Below are positions 45,248 through 52,840 of a DNA stretch of 52,840 nucleotides, piece after piece. Positions within the stretch are counted from its first letter, which is position 1. Every line of letters begins with the position of its first letter. Below the pieces are notes generated by a model. The model was given only the letters and a program-made list of their open reading frames with translations, was not told the origin of the DNA and searched no databases. The translations under genes and the position numbers were made by a program. Origin of the DNA: Flavobacteriaceae bacterium (GTDB lineage Bacteria; Bacteroidota; Bacteroidia; Flavobacteriales; Flavobacteriaceae); NCBI GenBank assembly GCA_021647985.1, contig JAKITQ010000021.1:1-52840 (forward strand), in the 5' to 3' direction.

Positions 45248-45811
45248 TTAATTCACCGGTTCGACTTCTAATTCTTCTTTAATATTATCATTGCCTTGTT
45301 GAGCAACATAATTACCATTCAAAGCCGTAACTATATCGTCAGTAATATTCAACTTTTCTTCGCCATATAAAACACTTTTTGTTTGATTGGAAGTACCTAA
45401 AATAAAACTAATACCATTCGATTTTGCATAATCTTCAATAAACGTGTCAATTTCTTTGTTGATCTTTTCCATTTTCTTTTGACCCTCAGACTGCATCTGT
45501 TGTTGCGCCATTTGTTGACGTTGTTGAATCATTTGCTGTTCTTGCATTAAAGCCTGTTCTTTTTCTTTTTTTGCTTTTTCAGATAAATTTTTAGTGTTGC
45601 TTTGATATTCCTGCACTTTTTGCTGAAAACTTTTTGCAAGTTGATCCAATTCAGTAGCAATTTTCTCTGATTGCAATTTCATTTCCTTTTCAGCTTCTTT
45701 TGACCCTTCATATTCTTTTAATATTTCCTCAACATCCACATAAGCAATTTTAGTTTGGTTACATGATGTTAGAAACATAATCATTGAAAATACTACTAAT
45801 AACTTTTTCAT
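45248..45811 (-). CDS. OmpH/Skp-family periplasmic chaperone-like lipoprotein
   Basis: Skp-type proteins hold unfolded outer-membrane proteins in the periplasm. This 187-residue version starts MKKLLVVFSMIMFLTSCNQ, a canonical lipobox with Cys17, so it is predicted to be a lipoprotein. Then comes the Skp strand TKIAYVDVEEILKEY and a long Gln- and Lys-rich coiled coil (about 45-125), then GISFILGTSNQTKSVLYG. The lipid anchor sets it apart from the soluble E. coli chaperone. It has its own promoter and terminator. Confidence 0.88.
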   Translation of the reverse strand: MKKLLVVFSMIMFLTSCNQTKIAYVDVEEILKEYEGSKEAEKEMKLQSEKIATELDQLAKSFQQKVQEYQSNTKNLSEKAKKEKEQALMQEQQMIQQRQQMAQQQMQSEGQKKMEKINKEIDTFIEDYAKSNGISFILGTSNQTKSVLYGEEKLNITDDIVTALNGNYVAQQGNDNIKEELEVEPVN

Positions 45812-45837
45812 TCTTTTCTTTTTTAAATTTTAATTGA

Positions 45838-45870
45838 CAAAAGTAAATAAAGCTTTCAAATTAAAACAAA
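45838..45870 (-). promoter_or_regulatory. Candidate promoter of the OmpH-like gene
   Basis: On the minus strand TTTG (45867-45870), 21 bp, then TACTTTTG (45838-45845) fit the Bacteroidetes consensus, 27 bp before the ATG at 45811. Confidence 0.45.
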
Positions 45871-46046
45871 ACTTATCTAAAAATATTCAAAAACTTCACT
45901 ATAAACAATAACTATTACTATCTATATACTAATATCTATACGCTATGATTGTTTGCTATATTATCTTTGCTCTAACAAAATTAAATTTATTTAAGATGAA
46001 TTATTCCAAGATAATTATATTTCGGCTTTAAAACGCTTTAAAACAA

Positions 46047-46907
46047 TTAATCTGGACTTTTTATCAAATAAATTAACGAGGAGTACTCCTTGTTTTTGCT
46101 TGCCTTTAAATTAGACAGAAATCCTCTGTACATTGCTTGAATAGGATTAGAATAACCTGATCTATTTTTTTCAGACAATAAGCTTACATAATAAGCATCA
46201 AATTTCATTGGTAATATTTTTACGACTTGTAAATTAATTTTATTAAATAATAATTTAATGGATTTTTGTGAAAAATGCCAAAGGTGTCTAGGCACATCAT
46301 AAGCTGCCCAAAATCTCCCGTAATAAGTCGCATCATAACTTTTATAATTTGGAACAGCAATAATTAAGGTTCCCTTTGGTTTTAATAATTTATTTAAAAT
46401 TACGATATACTCTTTTAAATTAGGGATGTGTTCAAGTACATGCCACATGGTAATAACATCAAACTTTACATCATTTAAATTCAATATCTCTTCTATGTCT
46501 ACGTAAATTGAAACTTCCGTTTTCTTTACCGCCAAATTTCTAGCTCCCTCATTGGGTTCAATTCCGTTTATATTCCAACCATTCTTAATACATGATTCTA
46601 AAAAATCACCTGTTCCACAACCAATATCTAAAATGGTTTTAGATTCGGAATTTAAAGCATTGATAAGTTTTACTTTTCTTTTTATCGTATAATTTTTTAC
46701 CGTTTGGTAAACCTTATCAAACAAAGAAGTATTCGCATCCGTGTGTGAAATATAAGCTTCACTTTTATAATATTTGTCTAAATCTCCATCACTAGGTTTG
46801 GGAGAAGTTACTAGCATTTCTAACTCTTTATCCAATATCAAATCAAAATTCTCATTGGTCACTGTATGGTCTTGGCAGGTTAAATATTTTTCCTTTATGT
46901 TATTCAT
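46047..46907 (-). CDS. Class I SAM-dependent methyltransferase
   Basis: The 286-residue protein has an N-terminal region with LEMLVTSPKPSDGDLDKYY and a Rossmann methyltransferase core. The SAM-binding motif I is ILDIGCGTGDFLESC, followed by GIEPNEGARNLA and FDVITMWHVLEHIPNLKEY. After the core comes a conserved YYGRFWAAYDVPRHLWHFSQKS, a pattern seen in surface-sugar and lipid methyltransferases of the Methyltransf_23 group. The substrate is unknown. It follows mnmG on the minus strand, with a parS site between the two. Confidence 0.85.
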   Translation of the reverse strand: MNNIKEKYLTCQDHTVTNENFDLILDKELEMLVTSPKPSDGDLDKYYKSEAYISHTDANTSLFDKVYQTVKNYTIKRKVKLINALNSESKTILDIGCGTGDFLESCIKNGWNINGIEPNEGARNLAVKKTEVSIYVDIEEILNLNDVKFDVITMWHVLEHIPNLKEYIVILNKLLKPKGTLIIAVPNYKSYDATYYGRFWAAYDVPRHLWHFSQKSIKLLFNKINLQVVKILPMKFDAYYVSLLSEKNRSGYSNPIQAMYRGFLSNLKASKNKEYSSLIYLIKSPD

Positions 46908-46923
46908 TTATAAAATTATGTTA

Positions 46924-46939
46924 TGTTTCACGTGAAACA
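46924..46939. promoter_or_regulatory. parS centromere-like site, downstream of mnmG
   Basis: TGTTTCACGTGAAACA is a perfect 16-bp palindrome and the exact consensus of the chromosomal parS site bound by ParB. It lies between the mnmG stop and the methyltransferase start, 16 bp before the latter. Confidence 0.85.
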
Positions 46940-46947
46940 ATTTTAAA

Positions 46948-48825
46948 CTACCTGCCCATATAAACAAGTAGTACAGAAACATCACTAGGTGAAACCCCAG
47001 AAATTCTACTTGCTTGAGAAATAGTAGTAGGTTGTATTTTTGTTAATTTTTCCCTTGCTTCATATGATATAGAAAGTACTTTATTATAATTGAAATTAGT
47101 AGGTATTTTAATGTTTTCTAGTCGCTGTAATTTATCTGCACTATTTTTTTCCTTTTCAATATAACCAGCATATTTTACATGAACTTCCGTTTGTTCAACA
47201 ACTTCGTTATCAATATTATGTTCTTTGATAAATGCCTCTACCAAAGGAAATTTTCTAACATCAATAAAATTTAACTGTGGCCGTGAAGCTATTTTAAACA
47301 TCTTCATAGATTGGTTAACCAAAGCTGAATTCTTCGCCTCTAAAATTGGATTAACATCCTCTGGCTTAATACTAGTCTTTCTTAAAAAATCAACAAACAG
47401 ATCTGTTTTATATTGCTTTTCTAATACCCTGTCCATTCGTTCTTTGGAAGCTAAACCTAAGGCGAATGATTTAGGCGTCAACCTTAAATCTGCATTGTCT
47501 TGCCTTAATAGTGTTCTGTACTCCGCGCGCGAGGTAAACATTCTATATGGTTCTTCTGTGCCTTTGGTTATTAAATCATCAATCAAAACACCAATATATG
47601 CTTCATCTCTTTGTAGAACAAAAGGCGCTTTTTTTTGGACTTTCAGGGCTGCATTAATTCCTGCCATCAAACCTTGAGCCGCCGCTTCTTCATATCCAGT
47701 AGTCCCATTTATTTGCCCAGCAAAAAATAAATTATTAATTAATTTTGTCTCTAAGGAATTTCTTAATTGTGTAGGTTGAAAAAAATCGTATTCAATTGCA
47801 TAACCAAATCTTAAAAATTTTACATTTTCAAATCCAGCTACTTTTCTTAAAGCTTTATATTGAACTTCGTGTGCTAAGGAGGTAGAAAAACCATTTACAT
47901 AAATTTCAGTAGTATTCCATCCTTCTGGTTCTATAAACAATTGATGTCTTTCTTTACTAGCAAAACGATCTATCTTGTCTTCAATAGACGGACAGTATCT
48001 TGGACCTATGCCTTTAATTCTTCCAGTATACATTGGTGAATTTTCAAAACCTTCTCTTAATAAATCATGAACCTCTTTTGAAGTGTAAGTCATATAACAA
48101 GAGCGCTGCTTTTTTAAAACTTTAGTCGTATTAGAATATGAAAATTTTAGTGGTTCTGCATCTCCTGGCTGTTCAATCATTTTTGTGAAATCTAATGACC
48201 TAGCATCTACCCTTGGAGGAGTGCCTGTTTTCATTCTTCCCGAAACAAAACCTTTTTCAACAAGATCTTCTGTAATACCAGTAGATGAACTTTCACCTGC
48301 TCTACCTCCACCAAAAGTTTTTTCTCCTATATGAATTTTACCATTCAAAAAAGTACCAGCTGTAACAATTACAGTTTTAGAAAATATTTGTAACCCTAAT
48401 TGTGTTTTAACCCCAACAATATCGTCTCCTTCAAACAACAAGCCGTTTACAGAATCCTGAAATAAATCTAAATTCTCTGTTTGTTCCAATTGTTCTCGCC
48501 AGGCCTCCGCAAAACGCATTCGATCGCTTTGTGCTCTCGGACTCCACATTGCAGGGCCTTTTGATTTGTTAAGCATTTTAAATTGAATTGCAGTATTATC
48601 GGTAATAATTGCACTGTATCCACCCAAAGCATCAATCTCTCGTATTATTTGACCCTTCGCAATTCCACCCATAGCCGGATTACAACTCATTTGCGCAATA
48701 TTTTGTAAACTCATTGTGATCAGTAGGGTATTGGCTCCCAAATTGGCGGCAGCTGCAGCAGCCTCACTACCAGCATGTCCACCACCAACAACAATCACAT
48801 CATATTTTCCATCAAACAAACCCAT
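46948..48825 (-). CDS. mnmG: tRNA uridine-5-carboxymethylaminomethyl(34) synthesis enzyme MnmG
   Basis: MnmG (GidA) works with MnmE to modify wobble uridine 34 in several tRNAs, using FAD and methylene-folate. The 625-residue protein has the usual length. The FAD motif is DVIVVGGGHAGSEAA (9-23); other hallmarks are SCNPAMGGIAKGQI, GTFLNGKIHIGE, TGTPPRVDARSLDF, RYCPSIEDKI, GYEEAAAQGLMAGINAAL and MFTSRAEYRTLLRQDNADLR. In many bacteria mnmG lies near the replication origin, and here it is flanked by two parS sites. Its start is 15 bp from one of them. Confidence 0.97.
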   Translation of the reverse strand: MGLFDGKYDVIVVGGGHAGSEAAAAAANLGANTLLITMSLQNIAQMSCNPAMGGIAKGQIIREIDALGGYSAIITDNTAIQFKMLNKSKGPAMWSPRAQSDRMRFAEAWREQLEQTENLDLFQDSVNGLLFEGDDIVGVKTQLGLQIFSKTVIVTAGTFLNGKIHIGEKTFGGGRAGESSSTGITEDLVEKGFVSGRMKTGTPPRVDARSLDFTKMIEQPGDAEPLKFSYSNTTKVLKKQRSCYMTYTSKEVHDLLREGFENSPMYTGRIKGIGPRYCPSIEDKIDRFASKERHQLFIEPEGWNTTEIYVNGFSTSLAHEVQYKALRKVAGFENVKFLRFGYAIEYDFFQPTQLRNSLETKLINNLFFAGQINGTTGYEEAAAQGLMAGINAALKVQKKAPFVLQRDEAYIGVLIDDLITKGTEEPYRMFTSRAEYRTLLRQDNADLRLTPKSFALGLASKERMDRVLEKQYKTDLFVDFLRKTSIKPEDVNPILEAKNSALVNQSMKMFKIASRPQLNFIDVRKFPLVEAFIKEHNIDNEVVEQTEVHVKYAGYIEKEKNSADKLQRLENIKIPTNFNYNKVLSISYEAREKLTKIQPTTISQASRISGVSPSDVSVLLVYMGR

Positions 48826-48839
48826 AATTTACATCTTAT

Positions 48840-48855
48840 TGTTCCACGTGGAACA
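48840..48855. promoter_or_regulatory. parS centromere-like site, upstream of mnmG
   Basis: TGTTCCACGTGGAACA is a perfect 16-bp palindrome, a well-accepted parS variant of the site at 46924. It lies between ybeY and mnmG, 14 bp before the mnmG start, so ParB binding could also affect mnmG expression. Confidence 0.85.
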
Positions 48856-48866
48856 TTTTACTTGTT

Positions 48867-49280
48867 TTAAAAAGTGCGCAAAGATAAGTAATAATCTTCT
48901 TTACTCTTCATTAAATTCTTTTCATCAACAGTTTTATCCTTAAAGCCACAATAATGCAAGACACCGTGTACCATTACTCTGTGCAATTCATTAATAAATT
49001 CGTTCTCAAATAAAGTCGCATTTTCAATTACTCTTTCGGTTGAAATAAAAATATCTCCAGAAATGATATTGCCTATAGAGTAATCTAAACTTATAATATC
49101 TGTTAATGTATTGTGTTTCAATATTTTATTGTTCTTTTTACTCAAATAGTCATCATCACAAAAAATATAATTTATTTCACCAAGTTCTTTATCTTCTTGA
49201 TGGATGGTAAATTCAATCCAACCACCAATAACCTTGCTGTTGTTCAATACAAATTCATTCAATGAATTAAATATAATCAT
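48867..49280 (-). CDS. ybeY: rRNA maturation RNase YbeY
   Basis: YbeY is a metal-dependent endoribonuclease involved in 16S rRNA 3'-end maturation and ribosome quality control. The 137-residue protein has the motif HGVLHYCGFKD with His105 and His109; the third zinc-ligand position, His in E. coli, is Asp115, a form I associate with Bacteroidetes. The ATG overlaps the end of the DUF4175 gene by 4 bp. It stands upstream of mnmG, with a parS site between the two. Confidence 0.93.
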   Translation of the reverse strand: MIIFNSLNEFVLNNSKVIGGWIEFTIHQEDKELGEINYIFCDDDYLSKKNNKILKHNTLTDIISLDYSIGNIISGDIFISTERVIENATLFENEFINELHRVMVHGVLHYCGFKDKTVDEKNLMKSKEDYYLSLRTF

Positions 49281-52200
49281 GATTGTTTTTTAAAATATAA
49301 TTTAATCTTTTCTTGATATAAGGGTTTTAACTGTAGGTTTTGCCTAATTAAAATTTCATCTTCATCAAAATAAAACTTTTTTGTATCTATAGGTTTAACC
49401 CTATGTTGTTTACCTGGGTTTATATTTGTTTTGGATTTCCTTTTTTTATCTTTATTTTTCTCGAAGGTTGCCTTTTCCAATTTTAATAATTCATGTTCAA
49501 TTTTTTGCATTGTTTCTAAAGACTCTTTTGTTATTCCTTTTTCTAACAATATTTTCTCTAGGTCATCCATTTTTTTTATCAACGCATTAGAACTACTATT
49601 GCCCTTTGCCACATTTTTATTTATTAAGTCTTTTAGTTCTTCCTTTAACCTGTTTTGCGCTTTATAGATCTCAAATTGTTCGCCTGTCATTTGTTCCTTT
49701 TGTTCTCCTCCTTTTTTATTTCCGGTTGCATTACCCTGTTTTAATTTCTTAATTAACTCTCCCTGTTTTTTGATAACATCTGGCAAGCTTAATTCTTCCC
49801 CTTTTTTTCCTTTTCCTTTACCACTACCAGGTTTCTTATTTTGTAGATTTTGTAATAAATCACTCAATAAATATGCTAAATTGTTCGCAGCTGTCATGGT
49901 GTATTGTTGGTTGGTTACACCTTTTGATATTCTATTTTCTGTAATATTCTCTAGTGATTTATCTAAATTATAATGTGCTTCTGTTAAGTCATTTTGAATT
50001 CTAGAGGTTAATCTTACCAACCTTAAAGAAAGTGTATATAAACTATCATCAATATGATCAAAGTGTTCTTTGAGTTTAATTTGAGACTTTAATTTTTTAG
50101 GGTATTCAGGATTCTTATCATTAATACCATCAAATGACAACATTAATGCTTCTTGTTCAAAAGAAAAATTTAAGAGATTTTCTAAAATTTGCTGTAGATC
50201 TTTAATATTCTCTTCATTAGAATCCATCTCCATTTGCATAAAATCTTGTTTTAATCTTTTACTCAATTCCTCCATTCTTTTGGCTGCGGCCTTCTGTTTC
50301 TTTTTTGCATTTTCTTTAGAATCATTCAATCCACTTTCATTTTTTTGTAATTCCTTTTTTGCTTTTTCCATTTGCATCTCAATTAATTTTTGATCTGCTT
50401 TTGTATCCTGAATATCCATAGGATCTTTTAACTTTTTATTTTGTTCATTTAAGTCCTTAAAATCTTTTTGAATAGAATCAAATTTTTGGTTTAGCTTCTC
50501 CTGCTCTTCTGAGGAATTATTTTTCTTGTTGGACAAGTCGTTTTGTTCTTTAACCAAATTGTTTAGTTTTTTTACAATTTGTGCAGATTTCTTTTCAACA
50601 TAAAATCGTTTGGTCAATTCTAAAATACGTTCCAAAGATCTTGTTTCCTGTTTGGTTTGTTCTGTAAGTTTATCTATTTTATTTAATAAATCTTCTTTCT
50701 TTAATTTTTCTGCTAACTCTTGTAGTTCTTTTAATAAATTTTGCTTTTTTTGTAACTCTTGTGCTTCTTCAATTCTTCTTTTAAGATTTTCCTTTTTGTC
50801 TTTTATATCAGAATTTTCATCCTCATTTAATTCTTCTAAATTTTGCAATAATTTTTCCGAATTATTCTTTAACATTTCTTGATATTGTTTCTGTCTTTTT
50901 AAAAATTGATCCAATTGTTTTTTATCATTCCAATCCGAAATATTTTTACTCTTAAGTTCTTTTGAAAACTTTTCTAAATCTTTGTTTAATTTTTCAGACT
51001 TATTATTAAAATTTTCAATGGTTTCAATATTCTGTTTTTGTTCTAATAAAATCTCATCTTCTATTTCTTGTTGTGTTTTATTATTATAATAAAATACTTG
51101 AGATTTAGTTTTCTTACTTCCATTTATACCATCATTATCAAATACTTCAAAATAAATTTCATAAGCGTTCCCTTCATCAAAAATCAAACCATCCGGAAAC
51201 AAATAAAAGAACTCAAAGAAATCAGCTTTGGTAATTGGGATATTTGCTATATGTAATTTTTCATTTTTTATGTTTTTGGCAATAACTTGAAGCCTATTAA
51301 GTCCGTAATCATCACTTAGCTGACCAAGAAACTGAACCGGACCTCTACTTATTGAATCTATATTAGATTTAATAATAATATCTGGATATTGATCTTTTAT
51401 TATTTTTAATTGATAATTTAGTTTTTCGAATTTTTTTAAATCTTGATTGGAAGTATTAATTTGATAGTTGGTATTTCTTATAATTTTTTTAGAAATTTTA
51501 AACAGACCTGTTTTATCTTTTTCCAATGAATCTCCAAAAGGGTTTAGTTTATTTGTTTTATCTACATAATGCATCCATTCTGTATTCTCTGATGCTATTT
51601 TCCATGTAATAATCGTTCCTTCTGGTATGGTAGCATTACCAGTATTTTTAATCATTTCTTCTGTTTTTACAATATACTTCGGATAGTTTAACAACATTTG
51701 AAAGTCAATAATTTTTGGTGCGGCAACAACTTCAATTCTATACATATTTGAAACCACTTCATTAGCTTTTAAATAAAAATCTATCTGCTCTCTTGGCATT
51801 TCGAACTCATAGCTAAAAACATCTGAATTTTGTTTATTTAAATAATAATTTTCGCCATTAAAACTAACAGTAATATATTCCGGAATTACTTCTCCTTCTG
51901 TAATTACTTGCAATAAATAGGCTTTTCCTTCAATAGTTTTTAATTCTTTGTTTAATATTTTAAAATAAAATGGAGCAGGTGCATTATAAGCTACCTTGTG
52001 GTGTATAACTCTTTGTAAACTTTGGGTAAAAACAGTATTATATCCCGTTAAAAAAGTAAACAGCCAAATAGCAATAGGAATACCTAAGTATTTAATATAC
52101 TTTATATTATATTTAAAATTAATTGCTTTAGCAAAAGGAATAGGTCGTAAATTCTTTGCCTTTTGTTCAATACTTGCTAATACCAATTCAGAGCTTTGAT

Positions 52201-52552
52201 CAATTTCATTCAATTGTAAAATATTCAACAATTTGTCATCTATTTCTTTAAAGTGATCTCCAATTATTATGGATGCCTTACGATGGCTGATGCCATTTTG
52301 CAATCCTATTAATTTAAAAATTGGTATTAATATAAATTTGCTTAATAAACCTAATTCAACTAAAACAAACAACCAAAATAATATTGTTCTAGCAAATGGT
52401 TCTAACCATAAAAAGTATTCAATAAAAAGAATAAGCATAAAATACAACAAGCCAAATGAAAGAAATAATATACCTCCTTTAATAATTTCATTGGTATAAT
52501 ATTTCTTAATGAATTTATGTAATTTTTGCTCTATGTAGTTAAAATTTTTCAA
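49277..52552 (-). CDS. DUF4175-family large membrane protein
   Basis: The protein is 1091 residues long. The N-terminus has three membrane helices (about 26-50, 56-80 and 154-172). A beta-rich middle part follows (about 185-480; PAPFYFKILNKEL, FQMLLNYPKYIVKTEEM, LGQLSDDYGLNRLQVIAKN), then very long coiled coil (about 490-960), then a Gly/Lys-rich stretch (GSGKGKGKKGEELSLPDVIKKQGELIKKL) and a C-terminal tail. The function of DUF4175 is unknown; the build suggests a membrane-bound scaffold. It overlaps ybeY by 4 bp. A copy of the structured repeat lies 124 bp upstream. Confidence 0.85.
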   Translation of the reverse strand: MKNFNYIEQKLHKFIKKYYTNEIIKGGILFLSFGLLYFMLILFIEYFLWLEPFARTILFWLFVLVELGLLSKFILIPIFKLIGLQNGISHRKASIIIGDHFKEIDDKLLNILQLNEIDQSSELVLASIEQKAKNLRPIPFAKAINFKYNIKYIKYLGIPIAIWLFTFLTGYNTVFTQSLQRVIHHKVAYNAPAPFYFKILNKELKTIEGKAYLLQVITEGEVIPEYITVSFNGENYYLNKQNSDVFSYEFEMPREQIDFYLKANEVVSNMYRIEVVAAPKIIDFQMLLNYPKYIVKTEEMIKNTGNATIPEGTIITWKIASENTEWMHYVDKTNKLNPFGDSLEKDKTGLFKISKKIIRNTNYQINTSNQDLKKFEKLNYQLKIIKDQYPDIIIKSNIDSISRGPVQFLGQLSDDYGLNRLQVIAKNIKNEKLHIANIPITKADFFEFFYLFPDGLIFDEGNAYEIYFEVFDNDGINGSKKTKSQVFYYNNKTQQEIEDEILLEQKQNIETIENFNNKSEKLNKDLEKFSKELKSKNISDWNDKKQLDQFLKRQKQYQEMLKNNSEKLLQNLEELNEDENSDIKDKKENLKRRIEEAQELQKKQNLLKELQELAEKLKKEDLLNKIDKLTEQTKQETRSLERILELTKRFYVEKKSAQIVKKLNNLVKEQNDLSNKKNNSSEEQEKLNQKFDSIQKDFKDLNEQNKKLKDPMDIQDTKADQKLIEMQMEKAKKELQKNESGLNDSKENAKKKQKAAAKRMEELSKRLKQDFMQMEMDSNEENIKDLQQILENLLNFSFEQEALMLSFDGINDKNPEYPKKLKSQIKLKEHFDHIDDSLYTLSLRLVRLTSRIQNDLTEAHYNLDKSLENITENRISKGVTNQQYTMTAANNLAYLLSDLLQNLQNKKPGSGKGKGKKGEELSLPDVIKKQGELIKKLKQGNATGNKKGGEQKEQMTGEQFEIYKAQNRLKEELKDLINKNVAKGNSSSNALIKKMDDLEKILLEKGITKESLETMQKIEHELLKLEKATFEKNKDKKRKSKTNINPGKQHRVKPIDTKKFYFDEDEILIRQNLQLKPLYQEKIKLYFKKQS

Positions 52553-52676
52553 TAGAAGTTTTAATAAATAGGTTAAATAAGGTGTATTTTCTAATGCTTG
52601 TTATAAAATATAAAATTACAAATATTTAAATTCTCTCGCACTTATTATTGCGCCGTTTTTAAAATTAACATTTAAT

Positions 52677-52840
52677 AAAAGGTATTAAACCCCAGAGCAA
52701 GCCCTGGACCCATTAATAGGAATCGACCCAAGGGTCGAGGTATTAACCAAGATCCCGCTAGATACTGAAACAAGTTCAGTACAAAAAGCGGGATTAGTTC
52801 GACTAACTAAAAAATTGAAATTAATTTTTTAGAGTCTCAC
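52677..52840 (+). repeat. Structured intergenic repeat, copy C (reaches the window edge)
   Basis: At least 164 bp of the same element as copies A and B. It has a different first hairpin, CCAG-N8-CTGG instead of GTCAGCTGAC; then a perfect CGACCC-AA-GGGTCG (52724-52737), the stem ATCCCGCT/AGCGGGAT (52752-52759 and 52787-52794), a nested hairpin TACTGAA/TTCAGTA (52763-52769 and 52775-52781), TTAGTTCGACTAA, the A/T arms and AGAGTCTCAC at the edge. It lies upstream of the DUF4175 gene; the rest of 52553-52676 is AT-rich and shows nothing recognisable. Confidence 0.85.

Noticed and set aside
47225..47677. 150-codon plus-strand ORF opposite mnmG
   Set aside because: It is the complement of a highly conserved gene and has no recognisable domain, so it is a shadow of mnmG.

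Overview
The window looks like a piece of chromosome from a low-GC marine-type member of the Flavobacteriaceae (Bacteroidetes). Base composition is very AT-rich. The gene set is characteristic: a PorZ-like type IX secretion protein with a C-terminal sorting domain, a TonB-dependent receptor with a carboxypeptidase-like N-terminal domain, a PD40/OmpA-type outer-membrane protein, a DUF4175 protein, a class II HMG-CoA reductase (mevalonate route) and several TAnnTTTG promoter boxes. Almost every gene is ordinary core chromosome; there is no phage, plasmid, CRISPR or antibiotic-resistance island. No tRNA or rRNA gene was found.

Layout. 1-345: a junction with a truncated DinB-type gene (minus) and the tail of an unidentified gene (plus). 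346-2399: an ArsC/Spx-like protein and an AsmA-like membrane protein. 2396-3725: a DUF4254 gene and a conserved acidic protein (minus). 3899-6052: tdk, alr and mscL (plus). 6057-11258: a minus-strand block with MOSC protein, GH3-family enzyme, M23 peptidase, nadD, gmk and yicC. 11459-14611: EamA transporter, Mn-type superoxide dismutase and HMG-CoA reductase (minus). 14881-21133: a peptide-use cassette made of a secreted S9 dipeptidyl peptidase, two tandem POT peptide transporters and a periplasmic thioredoxin-like protein. 21281-25889: ABC-F protein, 3'-5' exonuclease and a PhoB/PhoR-like two-component pair. 25890-26510: no gene. 26511-34375: GH20 hexosaminidase, MurG-like glycosyltransferase, purD, a DUF6909-like protein, a CtpA-type protease and rnpA (minus; the last three overlap in series). 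34764-35942: glutaryl-CoA dehydrogenase-like enzyme. 35999-41644: a porZ-recO-TonB receptor operon. 41853-45811: DoxX protein, OmpA-family protein and Skp/OmpH-like lipoprotein. 46047-52552: DUF4175 protein, ybeY, mnmG and a methyltransferase, with two perfect parS palindromes flanking mnmG.

The most interesting non-coding content is a family of three intergenic elements of about 150-170 bp (34412-34580, 42247-42399 and 52677-52840). They share a common core of stacked hairpins; two carry an extra nested hairpin whose stem has changed in a compensated way, and the third has a short A-rich loop instead. One copy lies directly upstream of rnpA and creates a false N-terminal extension. The second point is the pair of parS sites around mnmG, which suggests that this end of the window is close to the chromosomal origin. 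Long perfect palindromes also separate several gene pairs, probably as bidirectional terminators.

All calls rest on reading the sequence and protein motifs; no database search was run.
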